Position numbers and translations under genes: made by a program. From assembly GCF_002917095.1 (NCBI RefSeq), contig NZ_PQGA01000002.1, positions 186,001 through 250,000 on the forward strand: a DNA stretch of 64,000 nucleotides. The letters are read 5' to 3'. Within the stretch, counting starts at the first letter, position 1; each line of letters begins with the position of its first letter. Under the pieces are notes generated by a model. It did not search any database. It was not told the DNA's origin and saw only the letters and a list, made by a program, of their open reading frames with translations. The stretch comes from Paraburkholderia eburnea. GTDB lineage: Bacteria; Pseudomonadota; Gammaproteobacteria; Burkholderiales; Burkholderiaceae. Positions 8,889 through 20,104 of this stretch are shown piece after piece.

Positions 8889-9638
8889 TCAGTCATATGC
8901 GATCGGCCGGTCCGTCTTGCGCGGCGCACGTTCGCGCGCGAGCCGCTGCATCGCTTCGCCCACGTCCTGACTGAATTGCGCGAGCGCGGCGAGTTCGAGA
9001 TTGGGCGGTTGCAGCGCGCTCCAGAGCACGTCGGCGAGCTGCTCTGCTGTAGCGTCGATATCGGTGCGGCGATTGGCGAGCGTCGCGTCCCACAGCACAT
9101 GTTCCATCGGCCCGAACACGAGCGAGCGCAACAGGCGCAACGGCATGTCGTTGCGGATTTGCCCGCATTCCTGTCCGCGCGCGAGCACGCGCATGAGCGG
9201 CGCGGTGTAGCGCCGCTGCATTTCCATGAGGGCTTCGCTCAGATCGTGATGGCGCGTGCGCCCTTCGGACAGCACCAGTTCGCAGATGCCGGTGCCGCTC
9301 TCCAGCATCAATTGCAGATGCATGCGCACGATGAAGTCGAATTGTTGGCGTACCGTGCCGCCGCGCGGTAAGCCGGACTCGATGGCTTCGATCGATTCGT
9401 CATACCAGTCGCCGATCACGCGCGCGCACAGCTCGCGCTTGCCACGGAAATAGCTGAACACCGTGGCCTCGGAAATGCCCAGCCGTTGCGCGATCTCGGC
9501 CGTCGTCGCGCGGGTGTAGCCCTTTTCGGAGAACACCTCGCGGCCGGCTTCGAGAATTTCCTTCACGCGCTGTTGGGACTTGCGCCCGGCGGGTTCGCGG
9601 CGCGAGGCGGGCAGGAGGGTATGAGGGGCGGCTGACAT
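8889..9638 (-). CDS. TetR/AcrR family transcriptional regulator, probable repressor of the liu operon
   Basis: A 249-residue TetR protein. The N-terminal helix-turn-helix (TTAEIAQRLGISEATVFSYF, residues ~45-64) is followed by a helical ligand-binding domain. The gene is divergent from the leucine/isovalerate degradation operon. The shared intergenic region holds a 16-bp palindrome (9767-9782) over the probable operon promoter. TetR regulators of branched-chain amino acid catabolism (LiuQ-type) are known in betaproteobacteria; linking this protein to that role rests on position. The likely effector would be a branched-chain acyl-CoA. Confidence 0.85.
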   Translation of the reverse strand: MSAAPHTLLPASRREPAGRKSQQRVKEILEAGREVFSEKGYTRATTAEIAQRLGISEATVFSYFRGKRELCARVIGDWYDESIEAIESGLPRGGTVRQQFDFIVRMHLQLMLESGTGICELVLSEGRTRHHDLSEALMEMQRRYTAPLMRVLARGQECGQIRNDMPLRLLRSLVFGPMEHVLWDATLANRRTDIDATAEQLADVLWSALQPPNLELAALAQFSQDVGEAMQRLARERAPRKTDRPIAYD

Positions 9639-9766
9639 TCTGAGTGCTGTTCATTTAAAGGCGGGATTCGTGCCGATTATGCACGATGTTTCTGGCGTTG
9701 CAAGGCATTTGGTAAAGGCTTCGATGGCCTGAAGGAGAAAATATGAGCGACACTCAAAAATACCTA

Positions 9767-9795
9767 TTGACGTTAACGTAAATGTGGCGTGAAAT
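9767..9795 (+). promoter_or_regulatory. Probable liu operon promoter with overlapping palindromic operator
   Basis: The near-perfect palindrome TTGACGTTAACGTAAA (9767-9782, one mismatched pair) supplies a -35-like TTGACG. It is followed after 17 bp by TGAAAT (9790-9795), four of six matches to TATAAT. A repressor bound to the palindrome would cover the -35 and the spacer. The liu start codon is at 9876. The assignment is by eye. Confidence 0.6.
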
Positions 9796-9875
9796 GTGTC
9801 CCCGAAGGGCAGCCGCAAGCCGTCATGCAGTCACGGCTTGCGTGCCCAGGCCCGAGCCGACAAAGGAGACACAAG

Positions 9876-11057
9876 ATGAGCAACGTACCCGGTTTGCAGT
9901 TCCCGCTTGGCGAAGAAGTCGAAATGCTGCGCGATAGCATCGCGAATTTTGCGGCGAAGGAAATCGCGCCACGCGCGGGCGAGATCGACCGCACCGACCA
10001 GTTCCCCATGGATCTGTGGCGCAAGTTCGGCGATCTGGGCGTGCTCGGCATGACGGTCTCGGAGGAGTACGGCGGCACCGGCATGGGTTACACGGCGCAT
10101 ATGGTGGCGATGGAGGAAATCTCGCGCGCCTCGGCGTCCGTGGGCCTGTCGTACGGCGCGCATTCAAACCTGTGCGTGAACCAGATCCATCGCAACGGCA
10201 CCGAAGCGCAAAAGCGCAAATACCTGCCCAAGCTGGTCTCCGGCGAACACGTGGGCGCCCTCGCGATGAGCGAGCCGAACGCGGGGTCGGACGTCGTCAG
10301 CATGAAGCTGCGCGCCGATAAAAAGGGCGACAAATACGTGCTCAACGGCACGAAGATGTGGATCACCAATGGCCCGGATTGCGACACGCTGGTGGTCTAC
10401 GCGAAGACCGACATCGAAGCGGGCCCGAGGGGCATCACGGCCTTTATCGTCGAAAAGGGTATGAAGGGATTTTCCGTCGCGCAGAAGCTCGACAAGCTGG
10501 GCATGCGCGGCTCGCACACGGGCGAACTCGTGTTTCAGGACGTGGAAGTGCCGGAAGAAAACATCCTCGGGCAGCTCAACGGCGGCGTGAGGGTGTTGAT
10601 GAGCGGCCTCGACTACGAGCGCGCGGTGCTCGCGGGCGGTCCTACGGGCATCATGGCCGCGGTGATGGACGCCGTTGTGCCGTATATCCACGAACGCAAG
10701 CAGTTCGGTCAGGCCATCGGCGAATTCCAGCTCATTCAGGGCAAGGTTGCCGACCTCTACACCACGTATCAGGCGTGTCGCGCGTACCTCTACGCGGTGG
10801 GTCGCCAACTGGACACGCTCGGCAAGGAACACGTGCGCCAGGTGCGCAAGGATTGCGCCGGCGTGATTCTCTATACCGCCGAAAAAGCCACATGGATGGC
10901 AGGCGAAGCGATCCAGATTCTGGGCGGCAACGGCTATATCAACGAGTACCCTGTGGGACGTCTCTGGCGCGACGCGAAGCTCTACGAAATCGGCGCAGGC
11001 ACGAGCGAGATTCGCCGCATGTTGATCGGCCGCGAACTGTTCGCGGAAACCGCTTAA
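9876..11057 (+). CDS. liuA: Isovaleryl-CoA dehydrogenase
   Basis: A 393-residue FAD-dependent acyl-CoA dehydrogenase that oxidises isovaleryl-CoA to 3-methylcrotonyl-CoA in leucine degradation. The ATG at 9876 follows AAAGGAG; an in-frame upstream extension is not needed. Diagnostic features are the Glu in [15 protein letters not shown], the position of the catalytic base in isovaleryl-CoA dehydrogenases, and a Gly/Ala pair ([12 protein letters not shown]) where other family members carry the base as YEGT. The [11 protein letters not shown] and [13 protein letters not shown] segments bind FAD. It is first in an operon with both carboxylase subunits and the hydratase, which fits the assignment. 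Confidence 0.95.
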   Translation: MSNVPGLQFPLGEEVEMLRDSIANFAAKEIAPRAGEIDRTDQFPMDLWRKFGDLGVLGMTVSEEYGGTGMGYTAHMVAMEEISRASASVGLSYGAHSNLCVNQIHRNGTEAQKRKYLPKLVSGEHVGALAMSEPNAGSDVVSMKLRADKKGDKYVLNGTKMWITNGPDCDTLVVYAKTDIEAGPRGITAFIVEKGMKGFSVAQKLDKLGMRGSHTGELVFQDVEVPEENILGQLNGGVRVLMSGLDYERAVLAGGPTGIMAAVMDAVVPYIHERKQFGQAIGEFQLIQGKVADLYTTYQACRAYLYAVGRQLDTLGKEHVRQVRKDCAGVILYTAEKATWMAGEAIQILGGNGYINEYPVGRLWRDAKLYEIGAGTSEIRRMLIGRELFAETA

Positions 11058-11101
11058 TCATAGTACGCGCCCACAAGCACGAACGTTGCGAGAACAACGA
11101 A

Positions 11102-12709
11102 ATGCCGATCATCGAAACGAAACTCAACCCGCGCTCGGACGACTTCAAGGCCAACGCCGCCGCGCTTGAAGCCCTGGTTGCCGATCTGCGCGAGAAAATC
11201 CAGAAGCTTTCGCTGGGCGGCGGCGAGGCCGCGCGCGACAAGCACGTCTCGCGCGGCAAACTGCTGCCGCGCGATCGCATCGCGCAACTGCTCGATCCGG
11301 GTACGCCATTTCTGGAGCTTTCCCAGCTTGCGGCCTACGGCATGTATAACGACGATGCGCCGGGCGCGGGCGTCATCACGGGCATCGGGCGCATTGCGGG
11401 CCAGGAGTGCGTGATCGTCTGCAACGACGCCACCGTGAAGGGCGGCACCTACTATCCCGTCACGGTGAAGAAGCACGTGCGCGCGCAGGAAATCGCCCAG
11501 GAAAATCATCTTCCGTGTGTGTATCTGGTCGATTCGGGCGGCGCGAACCTGCCGAATCAAGATGACGTGTTTCCCGACCGCGATCACTTCGGCCGCATTT
11601 TCTACAACCAGGCGAATCTCTCCGCGCAAGGCATTCCGCAGATCGCCGTGGTGATGGGGTCGTGTACGGCGGGCGGAGCCTACGTGCCGGCGATGAGCGA
11701 CGAATCGATCATCGTGAAGAACCAGGGCACGATTTTCCTCGGTGGCCCGCCGCTCGTGAAGGCCGCGACGGGCGAGGAAGTGAGCGCCGAAGACCTCGGC
11801 GGCGGCGACGTGCACACGCGACTTTCCGGCGTGGCCGATCATCTCGCGCAGAACGATGCGCACGCGCTAGGCATCGCGCGTTCGATCGTCGGCAATTTGA
11901 ATCGCACGAAGGTGCCGCCTGTCGCGCTGCGCGAACCGCTGCCGCCGCGTTATGACGCGAAGAGCCTGTACGGCGTGATTCCTGTCGATACGCGCAAGCC
12001 TTTCGACGTGCGCGAAGTGATCGCGCGCATCGTCGACGATTCCGCCTTCGACGAATTCAAGGCGCGCTACGGCACCACGCTCGTGACGGGATTCGCGCAT
12101 ATCTGGGGCCATCCGGTCGGCATCGTCGCGAACAACGGCATTCTGTTTTCCGAATCGGCCCTGAAGGGCGCGCACTTCATTGAGTTGTGCGCGCAACGAA
12201 AAATTCCCTTGGTGTTCCTGCAGAACATTACGGGCTTCATGGTGGGCCGCAAGTACGAGAACGAAGGCATCGCGCGCAACGGCGCGAAGATGGTGACGGC
12301 GGTAGCCACGGCGAAGGTGCCTAAATTCACGGTCATCATTGGCGGCTCGTTCGGTGCGGGCAACTACGGCATGTGCGGGCGCGCCTATTCGCCGCGCTTC
12401 CTGTGGATGTGGCCCAACGCGCGCATTTCGGTGATGGGCGGCGAGCAGGCCGCATCGGTGCTCGCCACGGTGCGCCGCGACGGCATCGAGGCCAGGGGCG
12501 GCAACTGGAGCGCCGAGGAAGAAGAAGCGTTCAAGCAGCCGATCCGCGACCAGTACGAGCTTCAAGGGCACCCGTACTACGCCAGCGCGCGCCTGTGGGA
12601 CGACGGCGTGATCGATCCCGCGCAGACTCGCGACGTGCTGGGCCTCGGCTTGTCAGCCACGATGAATGCGCCGATCGAGGATACGCGCTTCGGCGTGTTC
12701 CGCATGTAA
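11102..12709 (+). CDS. liuB: Methylcrotonyl-CoA carboxylase, carboxyltransferase (beta) subunit
   Basis: A 535-residue carboxyltransferase that moves CO2 from biotin to 3-methylcrotonyl-CoA. The ATG at 11102 begins [15 protein letters not shown]; the open frame extends ~740 bp further upstream, but that part merely shadows liuA. The glycine-rich acyl-CoA and carboxybiotin binding segments are present ([36 protein letters not shown]), as expected for the MCC/PCC beta family at standard length. It lies 44 bp after liuA and 25 bp before the hydratase gene. It forms a complex with the biotinylated subunit encoded at 13554. Confidence 0.96.
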   Translation: MPIIETKLNPRSDDFKANAAALEALVADLREKIQKLSLGGGEAARDKHVSRGKLLPRDRIAQLLDPGTPFLELSQLAAYGMYNDDAPGAGVITGIGRIAGQECVIVCNDATVKGGTYYPVTVKKHVRAQEIAQENHLPCVYLVDSGGANLPNQDDVFPDRDHFGRIFYNQANLSAQGIPQIAVVMGSCTAGGAYVPAMSDESIIVKNQGTIFLGGPPLVKAATGEEVSAEDLGGGDVHTRLSGVADHLAQNDAHALGIARSIVGNLNRTKVPPVALREPLPPRYDAKSLYGVIPVDTRKPFDVREVIARIVDDSAFDEFKARYGTTLVTGFAHIWGHPVGIVANNGILFSESALKGAHFIELCAQRKIPLVFLQNITGFMVGRKYENEGIARNGAKMVTAVATAKVPKFTVIIGGSFGAGNYGMCGRAYSPRFLWMWPNARISVMGGEQAASVLATVRRDGIEARGGNWSAEEEEAFKQPIRDQYELQGHPYYASARLWDDGVIDPAQTRDVLGLGLSATMNAPIEDTRFGVFRM

Positions 12710-12734
12710 GCGCCGGCGAGGAGGAGACATCACC

Positions 12735-13532
12735 ATGAACCACGCAATGCGCTATGAAGCGCTCACCGTCGAATTCGCCGGGCATGTGGCGACCGTCACG
12801 CTCAATCGGCCGGACGTGCGCAACGCGTTCAACGAGACGATGATCGCCGATCTGACCTCCGCCTTTACCGCGCTCGGCACGCGTGACGACGTGCGTGCGA
12901 TCGTGCTCGCGGGCAACGGCAAGGCCTTCTGCGCCGGTGCGGATCTGAACTGGATGCGCAAGATGGCGGGTTATTCCGACGAGGAGAATCGTGCCGATGC
13001 GCTGCGCCTCGCGCATATGCTGTCGGCGATTTATCGCTGTCCTAAACCCGTGATCGCACGCGTGCATGGCGACGCGTACGCGGGCGGCATGGGTTTGATC
13101 TGTGCGGCGGATATCGTGGTGGCGGCCGATACGGTGCACTTCTGTTTGTCCGAGGCGCGCCTGGGTCTGATGCCCGCCACCATCGCGCCGTATGTCATCC
13201 GCGCGCTGGGCGAGCAGGCTTCGCGGCGCTACTTCGTCACGGCGGAAGTCTTCGATTGCGCGACCGCGCTGCGTCTGGGCCTCGTGAGCGAAGCCGTGAG
13301 CGCTGGCGAACTCGATGATACCGTGCGCCGGATTGCCGACACGCTCTGCGCCAATAGCCCGAATGCGGTGCGTGAATGCAAGCAGCTTGTGCAGGATGTG
13401 GCGAATGTGACGATCGACGATACGTTGATCGACGATACGGCGTTGCGTATCGCGCGCATCCGCGCGAGTGAGGAAGGGTGCGACGGCGTGTCGTCGTTCC
13501 TCGAAAAGCGCATGCCGCGCTGGCGCGCCTAA
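12735..13532 (+). CDS. liuC: Methylglutaconyl-CoA hydratase (enoyl-CoA hydratase family)
   Basis: A 265-residue crotonase-fold enzyme that probably hydrates 3-methylglutaconyl-CoA to HMG-CoA. The start is set by GAGGAG 9 nt before the ATG at 12735. Crotonase motifs are clear: oxyanion-hole residues in GKAFCAGADLNWMRKM and DAYAGGMGLICAADI, and an acid/base Glu in CLSEARLGLMPATI. Position between the two carboxylase subunits is the standard liu arrangement and distinguishes it from other hydratases. The next enzyme, HMG-CoA lyase (liuE), is not in this operon. Confidence 0.93.
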   Translation: MNHAMRYEALTVEFAGHVATVTLNRPDVRNAFNETMIADLTSAFTALGTRDDVRAIVLAGNGKAFCAGADLNWMRKMAGYSDEENRADALRLAHMLSAIYRCPKPVIARVHGDAYAGGMGLICAADIVVAADTVHFCLSEARLGLMPATIAPYVIRALGEQASRRYFVTAEVFDCATALRLGLVSEAVSAGELDDTVRRIADTLCANSPNAVRECKQLVQDVANVTIDDTLIDDTALRIARIRASEEGCDGVSSFLEKRMPRWRA

Positions 13533-13553
13533 GAATCCCTAGCGAGACCCCCC

Positions 13554-15563
<2,010 letters not shown>

Positions 15564-15572
15564 AGATCCAGC

Positions 15573-15604
15573 GCGGGCCTGTTCGCGCAATGCAGCAGGC
15601 CCGC
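15573..15604. terminator. Probable convergent terminator hairpin after the liu operon
   Basis: Perfect 9-bp inverted repeat GCGGGCCTG/CAGGCCCGC (15573-15581 with 15596-15604) with a 14-nt loop, between the convergent stops at 15563 and 15617. No U tract follows on either strand, so efficiency is uncertain. Confidence 0.5.
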
Positions 15605-15616
15605 ATCGATTACCGC

Positions 15617-16075
15617 TTAAGCCTTGACGGGCGGCGCAAACCGCAGCGCCACGCCAATACGATTCCACGCATTGATATTGGCGATGGCCGTGGTCAGAAA
15701 CGCCATCTGCTCGCCGGGAAACTGCTCGGCCACCTTCCTATAGAGCGCTTCGCTCACACCCTCATGCAGCTTCGCCGTGAGCTCTTCCGTATAGGCCAGC
15801 GCGGCCTGTTCGCGTTCGCTGAAGAACGAACGCGCCTCGTGCCACGCGGACACCAGATCGAGCTTCTCACGCGCAATCGGCAGGTTGCGTGCGATGTTCA
15901 GGTGGTACTGGATGCAGAACGCGCAGCCGTTGATTTGCGAAGCGCGAATCTTCAGCAGTTCGGTCAGTGACTTTTCCAGGCCGGAGGCGTCCACGGCCTT
16001 GCTCATCGTTACGAGTCCCGCGACCACTTGCGGTGCATCGTGCGAAAACGTTTCATAGGAAATGCGCTGCGACAT
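15617..16075 (-). CDS. Carboxymuconolactone decarboxylase / AhpD-like alkylhydroperoxidase family protein
   Basis: A 152-residue all-helical protein with the AhpD-type redox motif: Cys51-x-x-Cys54 in NGCAFCIQYH, with His58 downstream. Family members act as peroxide-linked disulfide reductases or as small decarboxylase-like proteins. The closest matches by eye are the ~150-residue single-domain alkylhydroperoxidases. It is divergently transcribed from a MarR gene; the 66-bp gap must hold both promoters. MarR regulators often control such peroxide or quinone-stress genes, so control by the neighbour is likely. Confidence 0.88.
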   Translation of the reverse strand: MSQRISYETFSHDAPQVVAGLVTMSKAVDASGLEKSLTELLKIRASQINGCAFCIQYHLNIARNLPIAREKLDLVSAWHEARSFFSEREQAALAYTEELTAKLHEGVSEALYRKVAEQFPGEQMAFLTTAIANINAWNRIGVALRFAPPVKA

Positions 16076-16141
16076 GACTGGACCTCGCGTCGGTTGGGAG
16101 ATAATATCAGAGCACGAACATCATATTCGAACACTGACATC

Positions 16142-16657
16142 ATGCGCAATATGACGAAGCGTATACAAAAAATCGGGTCTGGAGACGAATCCGGCCGCGC
16201 GCCGGACATTCCCGCGCCAGGCGTTGGCAAACGCGGCGAAAGCGGTTATGTCGGCTATCTGCTGCGCCAGGCGGGCGCCACCCAGCGCCTGCGCATGGAG
16301 CGCGCACTCGACGATCTGGGCGTGACGCCGCCGCAATTTGTCGTGTTGACGATGCTCGCGGCTTATCCGGGCGTGTCGGGCGCCGATCTCGCTCGGCTCG
16401 CAGCGCTCACGCCGCAAACGGTCAGCGTGATCGTCGCGAACCTCACGCGCAATGCCTTGATCGAGCGCCGGCCGCATCCCGTGCACGGGCGCATTCAGCA
16501 GATCGAGGTGACGCAGGCGGGGCAGGGCCTGCTCAAGCAATGCCGCGCGCGCGTGAGGAAGCTCGAAACGCAGATGCTCGAAGGCTTCAGCGCGGACGAA
16601 GAACAGGTGATCCGCCGCTGGCTAGCGGCGCTCGCCCGCGAGGACGGCGCCGTTTGA
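16142..16657 (+). CDS. MarR family transcriptional regulator
   Basis: A 171-residue winged-helix protein. The DNA-binding segment is GADLARLAALTPQTVSVIVANL, followed by the wing (RRPHPVHGRIQQIEVTQAG). The N-terminal ~35 residues are a basic, disordered extension. The first plausible ATG is 16142; a second in-frame ATG lies at 16151, and neither has a clear ribosome-binding site. The divergent region to the AhpD-like gene contains CGAA-N7-TTCG and repeated CGAACA, possibly part of an operator. Probable local regulator of the oxidative-stress-type neighbour. Confidence 0.88.
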   Translation: MRNMTKRIQKIGSGDESGRAPDIPAPGVGKRGESGYVGYLLRQAGATQRLRMERALDDLGVTPPQFVVLTMLAAYPGVSGADLARLAALTPQTVSVIVANLTRNALIERRPHPVHGRIQQIEVTQAGQGLLKQCRARVRKLETQMLEGFSADEEQVIRRWLAALAREDGAV

Positions 16658-16672
16658 ACAACTCAGGGCGTT

Positions 16673-17476
16673 CTATTGCGCCTTGGCCAGTGCGCAGGAA
16701 TGGTCGAGCAGGCCTTCGGCCGTGCCCGTGCCGCCCTCCATATCCTGGGCGCTGTTGACGACGAGCCAGCCGTCGCGCGCCGTGTCGGGACCGGCGCCGG
16801 TCACGAGAATCGTCTGCGTGGCCATGGCCTGCTGCGGGTCGAGGCCGCGCTCGACCACACGGAAGGGATTGCTGCGATCGGTCAGGCTCGTCACGCGCGT
16901 GACGCGATAGCGCTTGCCATCGAGCGTGGCCCAGCGCCATGAACCCGGTGCATCGTGACGATAAGGCGCGAGCGCATCGGCAATATCGTTGCGCATGCAA
17001 TCGACGTGAATATGCAACTGGTTCTGCGAACGCTGCTGCGACGAGTTGATTTCGAGGCCCAGTTGCGTGGGCGCGAGCGTCATCTTGAGCTTGTCGTCCA
17101 CATAGCGCCCGGCGGACCATGCCCCCGCCCAATATTCGGGCGAACCGGCGTAGAGAATGTCGGGGCTTTCGATGCCGGAGACGCGATCGGTGGGAATCAG
17201 CAGATATTGCGCGCGGCCGCTGATGTCCTTGAGCACCGCGTAGCGCTTCTGGAAATCGACCGTGGTGCACGGCCCCGGCTGGCCCTTGTCGCGCGCGTTC
17301 GGCACGCATTGGTCGCCGACGACCTTCCAGAGGCCGTTCGCGTCGAAGGTGGAAAGCCGCACGCATCCTGTAACGGCGAGCGCCGCAATCAGCGCAGCGC
17401 CTAAACCGGCGGTCAGCGATGCGAGGCGAAGGCGCCTGAAAGGACGCGACGAATTAGCGTGACGGGTTCGAGACAT
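16673..17476 (-). CDS. cdh: CDP-diacylglycerol diphosphatase
   Basis: A 267-residue protein. Cdh hydrolyses CDP-diacylglycerol to phosphatidate and CMP at the membrane. The HIT-like histidine motif is visible as LHIHVDCMRNDI. The N terminus has a basic stretch, one hydrophobic segment and a lipobox-like LAVTGC ending at Cys38, so the protein is membrane- or lipid-anchored facing the periplasm. The start at 17476 is chosen because the in-frame upstream extension is not signal-like. It is convergent with the MarR gene with only 15 bp between stops. Confidence 0.88.
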   Translation of the reverse strand: MSRTRHANSSRPFRRLRLASLTAGLGAALIAALAVTGCVRLSTFDANGLWKVVGDQCVPNARDKGQPGPCTTVDFQKRYAVLKDISGRAQYLLIPTDRVSGIESPDILYAGSPEYWAGAWSAGRYVDDKLKMTLAPTQLGLEINSSQQRSQNQLHIHVDCMRNDIADALAPYRHDAPGSWRWATLDGKRYRVTRVTSLTDRSNPFRVVERGLDPQQAMATQTILVTGAGPDTARDGWLVVNSAQDMEGGTGTAEGLLDHSCALAKAQ

Positions 17477-17618
17477 CGGCGCAGAAAGGGCTGGTGAGGT
17501 GAGAACCGCGCGATGCCGCGCGGGCTTGCCTTGCTGCGGGGAGTGTAGCCGAAACTCTGTGACGCGCGCTTGAGGCGCGGTGAAGCCGCGTTGGGGAATC
17601 TCTGTTTTTGAAAGCACA

Positions 17619-17650
17619 ACAGCGCCGATCTCGCGGGAGATCGGCGCTGT
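17619..17650 (-). terminator. Rho-independent terminator of the binding-protein gene
   Basis: Perfect 14-bp stem (17619-17632 with 17637-17650, arm ACAGCGCCGATCTC) with a 4-nt loop. It lies 28 bp beyond the stop of the minus-strand gene at 17678. The following U tract on the minus strand is interrupted. Confidence 0.75.
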
Positions 17651-17677
17651 CGATGCGGCGAGGATCGATGCCTGCGC

Positions 17678-18481
17678 TTATTGCGCGATCGGCACGGTCA
17701 CGTCGCTGCCGAACCAATGCATCGAGATCTTCTTGAGCGTGCCGTCCTGCTTCAATTGCGTCAGTGCGTCGTTGATCGCTTTTTCGAACTTCGGATTGCC
17801 CTTGCGGAACGGGATGCCCATTTCCTGGTTCGCCCCCTTGAGCACTGCGCCGGGACGCAGCGGCAACTGCGAATTCTTGATGATGTACGGCAGCATCAAA
17901 CGGTCGTCGATGGTCGCGTCGATGCGCTTCGCGGCCAGGTCGCGCAGCTTCTCGGGCGCGCCGGGGTACGTTTGCACGTTGATGCCGGGCACCGCGCGCG
18001 CCATCTGGTCGTAATTGGTGCCGAGCGTCACGCCGATCTTCTGTTCGCCCTTGAACTGATCGAGCGAGGTGAACGTGCGTTTGTCATCGGCGCGCTGGAT
18101 CAGTTGCGCTGCCGAATACGTATAGGGCTGGCTGAAATCGAGCGCCTGCTGACGTTGCGGCGTGATGGTCACCTGATTGACGATCACGTCGAACTTGCCG
18201 GCCTGCAGCGCCGCGATGATGCCGCTCCATTCGGTAGGGATGTATTCGGGCTTGACGCCGAGCTTCGCGGCCACGGCCTTCGCGACGTCGACGTCGAATC
18301 CTTCCAGTTCGCCCGCGCTATTGCGCGAGTCGAACGGCGGGTAAGTGCCTTCCAGGCCGATCTTGAGCACGCCCGCCTGCTTCACGCTGTCCAGCAGGTC
18401 TTCGGCGTGCGCGGCCACGGCAGTGAAGCCGAGGGACGATAGCGCGAGTGCGCCTGCGAGAAAGAGCTTCGATACCTTCAT
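17678..18481 (-). CDS. Amino-acid ABC transporter substrate-binding protein, cystine-binding (TcyJ/FliY) type
   Basis: A 267-residue periplasmic binding protein with a cleavable signal peptide (about residues 1-26, ending AAHA). The start is fixed by GGAGAC just upstream of the ATG at 18479-18481. The hallmark stretches IGLEGTYPPFDSR, NQVTITPQR, GTNYDQ and the C-terminal MHWFGSDVTVP closely resemble the E. coli cystine-binding protein. This suggests cystine or a related amino acid as ligand, although specificity is only inferred. No permease or ATPase gene lies beside it, so the rest of the transporter must be elsewhere. The amidase gene is 96 bp upstream on the same strand. Confidence 0.88.
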   Translation of the reverse strand: MKVSKLFLAGALALSSLGFTAVAAHAEDLLDSVKQAGVLKIGLEGTYPPFDSRNSAGELEGFDVDVAKAVAAKLGVKPEYIPTEWSGIIAALQAGKFDVIVNQVTITPQRQQALDFSQPYTYSAAQLIQRADDKRTFTSLDQFKGEQKIGVTLGTNYDQMARAVPGINVQTYPGAPEKLRDLAAKRIDATIDDRLMLPYIIKNSQLPLRPGAVLKGANQEMGIPFRKGNPKFEKAINDALTQLKQDGTLKKISMHWFGSDVTVPIAQ

Positions 18482-18577
18482 CACCTGTCTCCTGATCGTT
18501 TGTGTAAGAACTACGTTGTGATGGTGCTGCGTGTTACAAAATCGGATTGATTCGGTATCCTGCATTGATGATCGGAA

Positions 18578-20032
18578 TCAGATGCCCGGCGCGGGGAGCG
18601 TGCCGAGAATTTCCTCGAAGGCAAGGCCGATGGCGAGCAGCCGGCGGTCGCTTCCCGTGGGGCCGTCGAGTTCGAGTCCGACCGGCAGGTTCGCATCGGT
18701 GAGTCCGGCGGGCAGCGCCAGGCCCGGGATGCCGGCATTGCTCGCGGGATCGGTGTTGCGTAGATAGGCTTCCAGTTCGTCGATGGGCACGCCGCCGTCG
18801 ATCGACACGCTCGACGAGCCGTTCAGTTCGTCGATCTTCACGGCGGCGAGGCGGGTGGTGGGAAATAGCAGCGCGTCGAGGCCATTGGCGGCGAAGGTCT
18901 GCGCGTAAAGCTGCTGCAGGCGCGGGCGCCATACGGTCATGGCGGTTTGATAGTCGCTGCCGCGCGTGTCGGCAAGGATCGCATCGTAGGCGGCGCGTAC
19001 ATCCGGGCTCGCAATGCGTGCGGCTACGTCGGCCACGGTTTGCACGGGGGTCTGGTTGGCGGTGAGCCAGGCCTGCAGATCGTCGATCGGTTCGTGCAGC
19101 GCGATGGCCATGCTCACGCGGTCGTTGAGCGCGAAGATGTCGTTCATCTCCACCGGCACGAGGGTGACGCCCGCCGCTGCGAGTTTCGCGAGCGCGGCGC
19201 GCGCCACCGCCTCGGTCGCGGCTTCGAGTCCGGCCCAGAACGGCGCGGGCAGGCCGATGCGCAGATTCGTGACGGGCGCCTGGGAGAGCGGGCCGAGCCC
19301 GGTAATCACGCCGTCGAGCAGCGCGACATCGGCGACCGTGCGCCCCATCGGCCCGACCGTGTCGCGCGTATGGCTGATCGGCACGACGGCCTGCGGGTCG
19401 TGGTAGCGGCGCTGCGTGCCGCCGTCGCCCACGCTCGGACGCAGGCCGACAATGCCGCACAGCGCGGCGGGAATGCGCGTGGAGCCGCCGGTATCGGAGC
19501 CAAGACCCGAGGGCGCGATGCGCGCCGCGATCGCCGCGGCGGTGCCGCCCGAAGAGCCGCCGGGAATCCGTTCGGGGTCCCAGGGGTTGCGCACGGGGCC
19601 CGCATGGGGCGCGAGGTTCGTGCTGGTGATGCCGAACGCCAGTTCGTGCATGTTGGCCTTGCCCAGCACGATGGCGCCTGCGTCCACGAGGCGTTGCACC
19701 GACGGCGCGTGGCGCGCGGCCACGAAGCCTTCGAGCGCGGGCGTGCCCGCCGAGGTGGGCAGGACGCGGGTGTTGATGTTGTCCTTCACGACCACGGGCA
19801 GACCCGCGAGCGGCAGATGCGCGCGTTCGTTGGCGCTGAGCCCATCGATACGCTGCGCGGCGGCGAGCGCGCCTTCCACGTCGAGCGCGGTGAGCGCATT
19901 GAGATTGGCGAGCGCCTCGGCGCGCGCGATCAGCGTGGCGACATAGTCGGCGGCCTTGAGCCGTCCGGCGCGAATCGCTTCGACGGCCTGCGTCGAGGTC
20001 AGTTCCAGCTGCTGGTCGACAGTCCAGGTCAT
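18578..20032 (-). CDS. Amidase (amidase-signature family)
   Basis: A 484-residue amidase-signature hydrolase with the Ser-cisSer-Lys triad visible: Lys83 in VVVKDN, the serines of GGSSGG (residues 160-161), and Ser184 in GSDTGGSTRIPA. GAGGAG precedes the ATG. Such enzymes release ammonia from amides; the arrangement resembles indoleacetamide-hydrolase-type amidases, but the substrate cannot be read from sequence. No signal peptide. It precedes the cystine-type binding-protein gene on the same strand (96 bp); whether they are co-transcribed is uncertain. Confidence 0.88.
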   Translation of the reverse strand: MTWTVDQQLELTSTQAVEAIRAGRLKAADYVATLIARAEALANLNALTALDVEGALAAAQRIDGLSANERAHLPLAGLPVVVKDNINTRVLPTSAGTPALEGFVAARHAPSVQRLVDAGAIVLGKANMHELAFGITSTNLAPHAGPVRNPWDPERIPGGSSGGTAAAIAARIAPSGLGSDTGGSTRIPAALCGIVGLRPSVGDGGTQRRYHDPQAVVPISHTRDTVGPMGRTVADVALLDGVITGLGPLSQAPVTNLRIGLPAPFWAGLEAATEAVARAALAKLAAAGVTLVPVEMNDIFALNDRVSMAIALHEPIDDLQAWLTANQTPVQTVADVAARIASPDVRAAYDAILADTRGSDYQTAMTVWRPRLQQLYAQTFAANGLDALLFPTTRLAAVKIDELNGSSSVSIDGGVPIDELEAYLRNTDPASNAGIPGLALPAGLTDANLPVGLELDGPTGSDRRLLAIGLAFEEILGTLPAPGI

Positions 20033-20104
20033 GCAGTCTTCTCCTCGTGCAGCCGTGATGTAGCTTTGTTGTGATCGTGATTGCGCCTGCCGTGTCCGGT
20101 GCGC

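Noticed and set aside
9743..9781. A 12-codon open frame with AAGGAG and leucine codons in front of the leucine-degradation operon (possible attenuator leader)
   Set aside because: The probable operon promoter lies over its end, so it would not be on the operon transcript; no attenuator hairpins were seen.
10358..11101. 5' extension of the carboxylase beta-subunit frame
   Set aside because: It overlaps the isovaleryl-CoA dehydrogenase gene completely and has Arg-rich shadow composition; the family begins at the ATG at 11102.
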